Assembly (NCBI GenBank): GCA_964501725.1
Contig: CAZCTO010000005.1
Coordinates: forward strand, 62,001 to 126,000
Direction: 5' to 3'
DNA length: 64,000 nt
DNA from: CAZCTO01 sp964501725
Lineage (GTDB): Bacteria > Bacillota > Clostridia > Saccharofermentanales > Saccharofermentanaceae
Under the pieces are notes generated by a model. The model had not been told where the DNA came from. It saw only the letters and a list, made by a program, of their open reading frames with translations, and searched no databases. How positions within the stretch are numbered: position 1 is the first letter of the stretch; each line of letters begins with the position of its first letter. Position numbers and translations under genes: made by a program. Of this stretch, positions 7,731 through 18,100 are shown one piece after another.

Positions 7731-10121
7731 TTACTCTTGATTATTGATTTCCCAGACTTTGGTTTTTTTGATTTGGCCGATAGAGACCGCGGCGGCCAGA
7801 ATCGTCGAGGCAAGAAGTGCTGCCGGGTAGATCAGATAAACCTGAATCGGTTCAATGACCAGGCCGACTTCTGTTGCGCCCATGATGCGGAAAACACCGC
7901 TGACCAAAAGCCCGCCAAGCGATCCGGCAAGAGCCGTACCTACGATAATTGAGAGAATCAAAATGATTGCGATCCGTCCGATTTGCCATCTCCTCAATTG
8001 CCGGTGTCTGAATCCGATACTTTTCAAAAGAGCGATTTCGGGGATTTCCCTTGAGATCAGCATGCGGACGATAAGACATGTGATCAGAAAAATGATGCCT
8101 AAAACAACGGATACAATCAGGTTCTTCAGGTCATCAATCATCTTTACCGTTCCGCCCAAATTGGTGTCATATAAACCCGTTTTGCTGCTGATACTTAAGT
8201 CGGGAAAAGCTAACTGCAAATCGGCGACGGTTTGTTTCAGATCATCCGGTTCTACCGATAATTTGCCCAAGACTGTGAGGCTTGAAAGCCGGCCGGATGA
8301 AAGTTCAAATGCTTCCGATAACCGGATGTTGGCGCCCATTCCCATCATTGACTGATATAATCCCGTTACGATAAACGTATATGTGTTTCCCTGCAGCCGG
8401 CAGGTAACCGAGTCTCCGGTCGAGATGTCAAAATAATCCGACATTTTCGTAGTAATGGCGATCTCATTTTCGAGAACGGGTGCAGACCCTTCCAGAAAGT
8501 TGAAGTTCGATATGTCATAATCCTGACTTTGCCATGCATTAACATTGATGCTAACTTGGCTATCTGTCGTGTACATGTTGGCTAACTTTGCGCGTTCGGC
8601 ATGCAACTCGATCGGATAACCTTCATCACTGAACAATCCTTCAATGCGAATAATTTCTTTTTCAATCAACGCTTGATCATTCGAAACGATAGCATGGTAC
8701 ATTTCGTCGCTGAAAACGCCAACATCATAAGGCGGCAGTCCGAAAAGACCGACCATCGTATCCGTATCCTTGAGTGTGTTGATAATATTGAGCGGGACAA
8801 GGACCAACAGTGTTCCAATAATAAAGGTGATGGTGAGCACGGCAAATTTTTTAAATCCGTTCATCAGGTCACTGAGCGATAGATAATCCGCAGGCTTTAA
8901 AAAAAGCATTTTGAAGAGGTGTATCTTCCGACTCTTCGAAAAACGTTCTCCCGTATTCCCCTGCCGGATCGCATCGATTACGGAAATCTTGTTAATTTTA
9001 TTCGTGCAGATAAAGCAAAACAGGATGCTGAAAACTACAACCAAAACGGAACTGAGCGCCGAAAGCAATAAACAAAGTCGGCTTGACTGCAACACGAATA
9101 AACTTGATATGCTTTTAAGCATCACTCCGGAATAGATGAAACTGAGTGCAAAACCAATCGCGCCTCCAATCAGCGAAATGGCGAAGTATTTAATGATATA
9201 CAAACGACGAATCGCACGATTTTTAATTCCAATTGCTTTCATCACACCGATCTCACGGTAGTCCTCCTGTATCGTAAAAACTAGTGTGAAACGGAGAATT
9301 AGAAACGTGATGAGTATCAAAAACAGACTGACAATGATCATAATGACGGCGATCAGTTTGGAAACCAAATAGGTGCTGTCAATATCGCTTTTGCCTAGGA
9401 TAAAGAACGAATTTATCGCTTTGCTTCCGAATTCACCGGCAACCTCTCTGTATTTGACGCCTTCCGGTGTTTCAATCGACCAAAAGGTGACATTTACCAT
9501 ATCTTTTGAACCTTCTGTCTCGATGCCCGCATAATCCCCCGATGAAATAATAAACCGGTGGACACCCATCATATCCGATCCAAAAACGATATCCTTCTCA
9601 TATGCCGCTATCGTAAAATCGTTATACCGGTTGTCGGTAAGAATTGACATTTTTTCTCCGATGTTCAAATCATACTTATTATGAAAAGACATCGGGATCG
9701 CAATTTCTCCCTTTTCGAGAATTAGCAAGTGATCGTTCTGGTCATATACCAAGGAGTTGGTTTCCGGAACTGCGCCGATGAGCACACTTTGAATATCCTC
9801 TTTACCGACAACGATCTTACCGTCGGAGTAGAAGGCATCACTCATAACCATCAACATGCCTTCCTTATGGATCGATTTCACTTTGTCCGAAGATTGAACC
9901 CAATCCTCAACTTGTCCGTCCGTTACAGGGTCGGCAAATGTAAAGACGGACATGTCCGGAACGTTAGCCTCTTCCATCATCCGGCTGATTGCCGTCGATG
10001 TCGAGAAGAGCACATGAGTGCTTCCGGCCATTAGCAGTGACGCCAGAATGATAAAGAGAAAAAGGATCAGATTGATGGACTTTTTTCGTTTCAGATCGTT
10101 CTTCAGTACATTGAAAATCAT
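7731..10121 (-). CDS. FtsX-family ABC transporter permease, two FtsX domains
   Basis: 796 residues. One helix near the N-terminus (about 18-40), a large extracytoplasmic domain, three helices with an FtsX motif (EDYREIGVMKAIGIKNRAIRRLY), then a second extracytoplasmic domain and a second FtsX unit (EIALLKSIGFRHRQLRRWQIGR). This duplicated layout is the usual form for large exporters of lipophilic or peptide compounds in Bacillota. The ATG at 10121 has GGGAG 8 bases upstream. It heads the minus-strand series permease-ATPase-regulator-kinase-heliorhodopsin. The substrate is unknown; antimicrobial peptide resistance is a reasonable inference from the two-component partner. Confidence 0.9.
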   Translation of the reverse strand: MIFNVLKNDLKRKKSINLILFLFIILASLLMAGSTHVLFSTSTAISRMMEEANVPDMSVFTFADPVTDGQVEDWVQSSDKVKSIHKEGMLMVMSDAFYSDGKIVVGKEDIQSVLIGAVPETNSLVYDQNDHLLILEKGEIAIPMSFHNKYDLNIGEKMSILTDNRYNDFTIAAYEKDIVFGSDMMGVHRFIISSGDYAGIETEGSKDMVNVTFWSIETPEGVKYREVAGEFGSKAINSFFILGKSDIDSTYLVSKLIAVIMIIVSLFLILITFLILRFTLVFTIQEDYREIGVMKAIGIKNRAIRRLYIIKYFAISLIGGAIGFALSFIYSGVMLKSISSLFVLQSSRLCLLLSALSSVLVVVFSILFCFICTNKINKISVIDAIRQGNTGERFSKSRKIHLFKMLFLKPADYLSLSDLMNGFKKFAVLTITFIIGTLLVLVPLNIINTLKDTDTMVGLFGLPPYDVGVFSDEMYHAIVSNDQALIEKEIIRIEGLFSDEGYPIELHAERAKLANMYTTDSQVSINVNAWQSQDYDISNFNFLEGSAPVLENEIAITTKMSDYFDISTGDSVTCRLQGNTYTFIVTGLYQSMMGMGANIRLSEAFELSSGRLSSLTVLGKLSVEPDDLKQTVADLQLAFPDLSISSKTGLYDTNLGGTVKMIDDLKNLIVSVVLGIIFLITCLIVRMLISREIPEIALLKSIGFRHRQLRRWQIGRIAIILILSIIVGTALAGSLGGLLVSGVFRIMGATEVGLVIEPIQVYLIYPAALLASTILAAAVSIGQIKKTKVWEINNQE

Positions 10122-10257
10122 GTGAGTCTCCCTTAGTGCATTCGGCATTGTTTCCGGTTCTACTCACACAATACATTTTCAATTATTAAATGATCCTTAA
10201 GTCCGAAAGCTTTTTTCTATTCCATTCCAATAGCGATCTTATACTCTTTTGCAACAT

Positions 10258-10289
10258 AAAAGCCCTGCAGAAGCAAATCCGGCAGGGCT
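10258..10289 (-). terminator. Terminator after the J-domain/TPR repeat protein gene
   Basis: Perfect AGCCCTGC/GCAGGGCT stem with a 13-base loop, followed on the minus strand by TTTT. It lies about 76 bases past the stop codon at 10365 and separates that gene from the ABC exporter series. Confidence 0.75.
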
Positions 10290-10364
10290 ATTATTCCGTT
10301 TTTGTAACAAGGCAAAACACCGGAGCGAGTAAACTACTTGACTGAAGAACGGTCCTTTTAATCC

Positions 10365-12053
10365 TTACTCGTCGTCATAATCGATGTCCGGACCGATAAC
10401 CGTTTCAGCAATCTTCGTTATCTTAACGTTTTCCTTGATTATGTTTTCTCTTTCTTCTACAACTTTGTCCTTAATTATGTTTTTTCTTTCTTCTACGACT
10501 TTGGGCTTTTTTATATTTACTCTTTCTTCTACGACGTTAGGCTTGATTAAATTTTCTCTTTCTTCTACAACTTTGGCCTTCCTTTTCTCCTTAACTACCT
10601 TGACTTCATTTTTTTCTTTGCCCGTTACTTTGACCTTATCCTTTTTCCTGGCTTCGCCTTTGATTTTTTTCTTTTCTACGCCGGTTTCTTTTGTTTCTGC
10701 GTCACTTTGAGTCTTCGCTTTGCCATCGCCCGGCACTTTGTTCTTTCTTTTGAGCATTGTCTTCAAGTGGATGATATTCGCAAGCACCTGTTCATTCAAA
10801 TCATATTGCTCTTTGGCTGCGCTTTCGGCAATTGAGCGCCCTCCATTGTATGATAACCGGTTTTGAATGACGGAAGCATTTTTTTCAATACCCTTTATAA
10901 TCAACTTTGCTGCCAGATTTTCACCGATTTTGATGTATTCTTCTGCGGCACGAAATAACACCAAAAGACTGTCCGGGAAACGCTCCGATATTTGCTGAAA
11001 TTCCAAAATCGCCGCAGTCGATGATTGGGTTGCATACATATCAGCCCGGCAAACCTGGAAAGAAAAGTTGTCCGGGTAAAATTCAATCAGCCGGTCAATC
11101 AGAATTAGCTGCATATCAATATTCATTCGTGGGAGTCCTTGATCTGCTGCTTCTTTCAGGTATTCAAACATGATCACATATATATCCGGATCTCCGTCAA
11201 AAACACTTACGGCCATCTCAAAATTGGCCTCCGCCGCTTCGGGATCGTCACTGATGATCGCATTTCTCACGTTTCTGCGCAAATTGGCATAGCGCTCAAA
11301 ATCCGGATGTTTAATCACGGCTCTTCTTGATTTCAGGACCGCTGAATAGTCCATATCCCAGATCGCGACCGGGGATACATTATCGGTCTCGTATGCCGAT
11401 TGAATCTCATTCATCTTGAATAGAGAAAAGTTCAAATCCCAACGCGGATCTGTTTCGACAGCAAGTATTTTAAGTTCTTTTTCAACACCTTGCATAGGCC
11501 TCAGAACACTGTCGCTCCAATGAAAAATCAAATCAAGATACGTCCATACACTATACGGAAGAAGCGGATTAGCCGCACATGATTTGAGGACATCCGTTCT
11601 TAAAAACTCAATGACCTCAATGTCCACCAGCAATTCAGCCTGAAAAAGGTTTTTCCAGTTTTCAAGCTCGATGCGACTGTAAAAATCATCATGAAGTGCC
11701 ATCATGGAGATATAAAATTTGACGATATCATTGTATCTTACAGCGACGGCGATCGGCAATTTTTTCATTTTCTCTTTCGACAGCGTCAGCTTCCATACTC
11801 GGTCAATCAAATTTATATTGGCCAGAACCTCCCGGGAAACACCGGCCGGAGCTGCGTCTACCGGAATATCGTGGTCATAAAACTCGCCGGTTCTGGCATA
11901 AGTCAGTGCTTTAAGATATGCTTCCCTCATCATCAGGAAACCATCAATGGAGAAATACTCAGGCTTGATCGCGCAAAGTTTTTCAACATATGCCTTCCGA
12001 ATCAACATCACTTTCGTGGTCTCCGGGATGTCCAAAAACTCCCAAATCTTCAT
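10365..12053 (-). CDS. Degenerate J-domain/TPR-like protein with C-terminal charged repeats
   Basis: 562 residues, no signal peptide. The N-terminus (WEFLDIPETTKVMLIRKAYVEKL...KPE) resembles helices I-II of a J domain but lacks the HPD motif. Residues about 250-400 are helical and TPR-like (SDDPEAAEANFEMAVSVFDGDPD, FPDSLLVLFRAAEEYIKIGENLAAKLIIKG). From about 440 the protein is lysine/glutamate rich, and residues 495-542 hold four copies of a 12-residue repeat beginning VVEER. GGAGG lies 10 bases before the ATG. J-like/TPR proteins of this kind occur in Bacillota but their role is not settled; here it sits directly downstream of the glucan synthase gene, with a 114-base gap, and may be co-transcribed with it. 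Confidence 0.65.
   Translation of the reverse strand: MKIWEFLDIPETTKVMLIRKAYVEKLCAIKPEYFSIDGFLMMREAYLKALTYARTGEFYDHDIPVDAAPAGVSREVLANINLIDRVWKLTLSKEKMKKLPIAVAVRYNDIVKFYISMMALHDDFYSRIELENWKNLFQAELLVDIEVIEFLRTDVLKSCAANPLLPYSVWTYLDLIFHWSDSVLRPMQGVEKELKILAVETDPRWDLNFSLFKMNEIQSAYETDNVSPVAIWDMDYSAVLKSRRAVIKHPDFERYANLRRNVRNAIISDDPEAAEANFEMAVSVFDGDPDIYVIMFEYLKEAADQGLPRMNIDMQLILIDRLIEFYPDNFSFQVCRADMYATQSSTAAILEFQQISERFPDSLLVLFRAAEEYIKIGENLAAKLIIKGIEKNASVIQNRLSYNGGRSIAESAAKEQYDLNEQVLANIIHLKTMLKRKNKVPGDGKAKTQSDAETKETGVEKKKIKGEARKKDKVKVTGKEKNEVKVVKEKRKAKVVEERENLIKPNVVEERVNIKKPKVVEERKNIIKDKVVEERENIIKENVKITKIAETVIGPDIDYDDE
10428..10571 (-). repeat. 36-bp coding tandem repeat, four copies
   Basis: Four imperfect 36-base units encode 12-residue repeats VVEERENLIKPN, VVEERVNIKKPK, VVEERKNIIKDK and VVEERENIIKEN. 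On the plus strand they appear as recurring TTTTCTCTTTCTTCTACAAC-type segments. The unit is a multiple of three, so copy number could change without frameshift. Confidence 0.9.
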
Positions 12054-12167
12054 ATTCGGGCGTCCTCCTGCACATATGATCTGTCAGATGGTTTTCAAAC
12101 AGGTAATTGCGAGCGCAATTTTACAATATCCTTTTTCTCAGTATTGTTCAAGTATGGAATTATGCGA

Positions 12168-15100
12168 CTATCCCGGAATTGGTTTGTTTTTCAAATGGAT
12201 CTCGACGTGATGGACGTTCCCGTCATCGTTTAATTTCAGGCGGTTGCCTTTCTTTTTTTGTCCGTCCAGAACCATAAGTGCCCCTTCCTCTGAACCATCT
12301 ACGCTTTTCATAATAGTAATTTCATAAAGTGCAGACCCGTAACTATACTCGATTTGATAACGACCGAAAACGGATGACACACAAGGATCAATCGTCAGAT
12401 ATTGACCCTCCTTCTTAAATCCGAGGAAATTTCTGATAACAGCACGGTAAAACCAACCCGCCGCACCGGTATACCAGCTCCATCCCCCTTTTCCGGAATT
12501 CGGATACCCCGACGACACGTCCGCGGTCATGATGTAAGGCTCTTTTTCATAGCGATTGGCCAACCGGAAATCAGCGGTTGCCTGAATCGGATTTAACATA
12601 TTGATCAACCGATAGGCTTCCTCGCCGTCGTTAATCTCACAGAAAGCCATCGCCAGCCACACGGCCGCATGTGTGTATTGACCTCCGTTTTCACGGATTC
12701 CCGGATTATATCCGCTGATATAGCCGGGTGAGTTTTTGCTGAGGTTGAAAGGTGGGGTCAGCAAAAGAATAATGCCGTCTTCGTTGTTGACAAGCATTCG
12801 GTTCGCGGAACGCAGTGCCATCGTTGCCCGCGATTTGTCTGCTTCTTCTGAAAGAACCGCCCAGGACTGGCTGATAGAATCAATTCTGCACTCTTCATTT
12901 TGGGAAGAACCGATGGATTCGCCATTATCAAAAAATGCCCTCAGATACCACTGTCCGTCCCAAGCGTTGGTTTCGATATGAGAGACGATTTCTTTCTCAG
13001 TATGCCTGTATTGATCTGCCCGCTCATTGTCGTCCCTGAATTTACAAATCCCGGCAAATTGCTTCAGTACGACCGAAAGAAACCAACCGAGCCAAACACT
13101 CTCTCCCTGTCCTTTTTGTCCGACAAGGTTCATTCCGTCGTTCCAGTCGCCACCTTTGATCAGCGGGATTCCATGAGGACCCATCCGACAGGCATGCTCG
13201 ATCGCGAGAATGCAGTGCGTGTAAAGGTCGGCAGTGTGCTCCGTCGGCAACGGCGTGGATACCATTTCATGCCGGTCATCTTCGAGCGGTTTCTCGTCGA
13301 GAAATGGTACTTGCTCATTGAGAATTGACGCGTCACCAGTGTAACGGATATATTCAGCGGTTACATAGGGCAGCCACAAGAGATCATCGGAAATGCGGGT
13401 GCGAACACCTACACCGCCGGGATGCCACCAATGTTGAACATCGCCTGCCACAAATTGCCTGGATGCGCAAAGAAGGATTTGCTTTCGCGTCAGTTGACTG
13501 TCAAAATCCATGACGGAAAGGACGTCCTGAAGTTGGTCGCGGAAACCATAGGCACCGCCGCATTGATAGAAAGCCGCGCGTGCGCGCAGGCGGCACGTGA
13601 TAACCTGATAGGGGATCCATCCGTTCATCAGAATATCCATCGCTCTGTCCGGGGTTCGAATCGTAATATTTCCGGGCAGTTTCCCCCAGAAGTTCCGGAC
13701 CTCCGCAAGTTCTTTGCGGGCGTTTGTGATCAACCTGAAACGTTTAGCCAAACCATCCGCCGCCTCTTTATTCTCCGCATGTCCCAGCCCGAACAGGATC
13801 GTCTGTGATTTACCCGCCTGAATCCGAAGGTCACTCATAATCACACCGCAGGGATCATACCCGGCTCCCACGTCTCCCGTAAGACCGCTAACAGATAGAC
13901 CTTCGGGGAACCTGACGCTTCCTTGTTCTCCGATAAATGCTTTCCGGTCACCGGTAAACGCGGAAATCGGCTCATTTACAAATTGAAACGCGAGTTGCCC
14001 GGTGTTCTTTTCGGTGTAGGCGTTACGGGCGGTCAGCAGTTCCGTGTTGGGATCAAAATCCGTTACGATATAGCGCTCGGTCAACTCGCGGAACGTACCT
14101 AATACCCATTCCGCGTAAAATGCAACACTTAAATCCAGCATCTCAGATGTGTTATTTTCAATATCCAATAACATCAGCTTGACGGTGTCTTCCTTGGCAG
14201 CGAACACGGTCATGGTTAATCCGATCCGGGTGTCTTTTCGCGAAAAGACCGAATAACCAAAACCATGCCGGATTCGGAAGGAGCCTTCCGCTCCCGGCAC
14301 AAGCGCATAAGGAGATATGATTGCACCGTTTGCTTTATTTCTGACATACACCGCCTCGGACACCGGAGTCAGAACCGGATCGTTATACCACGTAGTCAGT
14401 TTGTTTTCGCGACTGTTCCCGCTCCATGTAAAGCCGGATCCGATCTCCGAGATCAGAAATCCGAACCGCTCGTTGGCGATAACATTAATCCAGGGTACCG
14501 GTGTACGAATACCTTCTTTCAAGCGAATCTCATACTCGCTACCGTCCTGTACAAATCCGCCGATCCCGTTGAAAAACTCCGGCACCGGGTCAGCAAGATG
14601 CCCGGTATCCCGTGAAGCAGGGCTCTCCGGCTTCCCTCCGCTCGATAAAGGAATGATCTCGCTGCTGACCTCTTCGGACCACGGCAACGTGACATTTCGG
14701 AAATAGATACCGGTTTGCGGTGTGAAAACCACACGGGCGACCGTCAACAAGAGATTTATTTCGTCTTCGCTGATCTGACAGGCACGCAAAACAAAAATAC
14801 CCAGACGACTCAGGCTGTGTTCATACACTCTCACCGTGACCGTTTGCTCGAAAATCATCTGCTGTAGGCTGTCGTCATATCCACCCTCCGCTTCATTCAG
14901 AATCACCAGGTCCGTTCTGATTTTCTGCAAGCGCAGAAACTCATACGCGAGCAGGACGTCCCGAAGCGTATCCATTTCTTTCACATCCGCGATACGCAAA
15001 AGAAGCACCGGATTATCTCCGGAGATACCAAATTTCCACAGCCCGTTTTGCCCGAGACAGTTCTTGACGATGATATCCTCCGCATTCTTAAATACATTGG

Positions 15101-18100
15101 TCGGATAATAGATGGCACCAACCAGATTCTGTATTGCCGTAAGTTGAACCGAGCGGATTTTTAAGTATTCGATTTCCAAAAGGCTGCTGGTCCTGGAGAT
15201 CTTGAAAATATCCTCTACGCTGAGTCTTGCGGTTAATTTATCGCACAGGCTCATCACATCATTCATGGAGGGGCAGAACCCCGTAATAAAACTGATAACG
15301 GTGCTTCTTCCCGGCGGTATTGTCACTGTCACCTGAAGACTCATAATAGGATCCGTCGGTGTACCGCCTTTTTGTACGAGGTTATTACCCGGCTTTAAAG
15401 CATTCGGAGAGGACAGAGATCCTCCGCGTCCGATAAAATCATTCCGGCTCGTTTCGAAGCGGGTCGGCTGAACCGGTACCGATTCCATGCGGATCATATG
15501 CATGACATATCTGCCTTTATCCTTCGGGTCTCTCGGTCTTCGACTTGCGACCAGAAGCTTGCGGTCCGACATATACGAGGTCTCCACGAATAATTTGCTG
15601 TAAGCCGGGTGGGATAAATCCGCCATCCATTCGTCGATGACCGGTTCAAGGTAACTCGTGAGCTCGAGACTCACCGTTCTCTGTCCATGGTTCGCCAGGG
15701 TGACCTTCCTGATTTCCAGTTGATCCACAGGAGACAGTGTTATTTCGGTATGCGTCGAAATCTGTCCGTCCTTTCGTTCATATTCGACTTTGTCATGTGA
15801 AAAAGTCGCTCTGTAGGAATCGGGCCGGATCATCACCGGGAAATACGTCGAGCTCCAGAGGCGACCTGTTCCGGTTTCGCGAATGTAAATGTAAGTCCCG
15901 TTACCGCCGTTTTGCTGGTCCGGCCGCCACCGGTTAATCATGATATGGTCACAGGCACTGAACCCGTCACCTTTGGATGTCATCATCAGTTGATAGTGAC
16001 CGTTTGAAAGAATATGCGCATACGGGAAGGGTGTGTTAATCGCACTGCAGATTCGTGTCTCGATTTCTTCGAGTTCCAGTTCACGGCTCTCCACATCGAT
16101 GGAATAACCGATACTTGCAATCGTGACCATCGGCGAAGTGAACCTTTCTTCGAGCAGAATTTCATTGGCGCGGATCATCGGTTCCGAATGAAATCGCGTC
16201 TGAAGAATATTATTACTCAGCCAGTTATTGATTGAGGCAAGGCTCATACCGAGATGGTGAGTCATGTAACTTTGTACTACCAGATAGGGTTTCATTGTTT
16301 TTGTATCGGGTCGGCTAAAATCAAGTGCTTCATGAAGTCCGTACTTGCCGCCCGCACCGGAAGCATATAAACGTTCGATATTGCGCAGAGCTTTCCGCGG
16401 AACCGTACCCAAGGCAAGAAGAGTCGCGTACGGCGCAACCACCCTGATCGGTTTGAGACTTGGCTGAAGACGCATTTTTCCGACGCCGAAAGGTCCATAC
16501 TGATAGTTCGCGTTGTTATCGAAAATGTAGTATTGTGATTCCGAAATACCCCATGGGAATTGCATCTTTTTACCGTACTTGACTTGGCTGGTCACAGCGG
16601 CCCAACAACTCTGATCCATAACACTTCCCGGCGGTACCTGCATGACCAGATTCGGCATCAGGTACTCGAACATAGATCCGCTCCACGACACGAACGCCGG
16701 CGTTCCGCGGACCAGTGTCATCGGCCTTCCGAGCGTCATCCAGTGCTTTTTCGGGACATCACCCTTTGCGATAGCCAGAAAACTCGATAACCTCGCCTCT
16801 GAAGCCAGAAGGTCATAATGACCCCGATCCGGTTTTTGCATGGATACGTGATAGCCGATGTGAAAAAGCTTCTTCCGACTGTCGAAAAGCGGCTTGAAAT
16901 TGGCGGTCTTGACCATTCGGCTGATGTCGCTCATCATTTTCTCGATCCGGTTGATGAGGAGCACTGCGGCGGTGTTTCCTTCTCCGGCGAGTGTCTCCGG
17001 AGATTTCAGTAAATTCGAAGGTTGTCCGGTTGCCAGAAGATCCCTGTCTTTCTGCAGTCCCGCGCAGAAACCGGCGATGCTTTTACCCATATTTAGGTCC
17101 GGAAGTAGTGCGTCAATGCACAAAAACAGCACCGTAATCTTCTGATCCTGAGGCATTTTGTCGTCCTCGCATCTCCGTAAATATGCGATCATTTTCTCCG
17201 TATCCGTGGTTGGGAGGGCGGTTATATCCTCTTTCTGCTTCTTCGGTTTTCCGGGTTTTTGAATGGGCTCGTCCCCTTCTTCATCCGCTTCAAGCAAATC
17301 CGAAAAACCCTGAAGCGTCGATTTGCCGAATACGGGACTGCGGATGAGTGATTTAAGGGCGGCTTTAAGTGTCAGCAGATGCGCCAGAAAATTGCCGCTG
17401 TCCACGGTAGATACATACTGAGGTTCGATGACACGAAGCGTCTCCGTATCATACCAGTTATACAAATGACCGTTCCATACCGGCATTTTTCGAACAACAC
17501 TCAGTGTTCTTTCACAAGAGTCAACCAAATCAATCAACCCCAGATATCCGAGGTCCCTGGCGGACAGTGTGGCAAGGAATTGGAGTCCGATGTTTGTAGG
17601 CGAGGTTCGGTTCGCCGTTTTCGGTCCGGGAACTTCCTGCATATGATCCGGGCACAAGTAGTTGTGATCTTTGTCGGAATAATCGCTGAAGTATCGCCAT
17701 ATCCGTACCGCAAGCTGCCGGATCCGTGCAATCTGCTCCTTACTCGAAAAACGCTTGATTTCGCGCGGAATTTGTTTCTCCGAGAGCGCCGCAATCATGG
17801 GCGAAAATATAAAGAGCACGGCGAGCGCGGCAAAAACAACCTTTACCCACAGGAAGGCCGGAAGCGTCATTCCGTAAATCAACGCACCCGCGGGAATATA
17901 CGTCTGCCACATCAGTCGAAAATAACTTTGCAGGTTGTGACTCGCATTCTTCTCGACCGATTCGGCCGTCTGCCACTCCAACAATTTTTTCTGGCTGATG
18001 AGAAGGCGATATAGCGTTCGAACGATTGCATCAATCGAGAAATAGGCTCTTACCGGCATCAGAATGAGTCTGTAAAACGACTGCAACGTAATGTCGAATA

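Noticed and set aside
10428..10571. Periodic repeats that could suggest a CRISPR array
   Set aside because: Units are contiguous with no spacers and stay in frame inside a gene.
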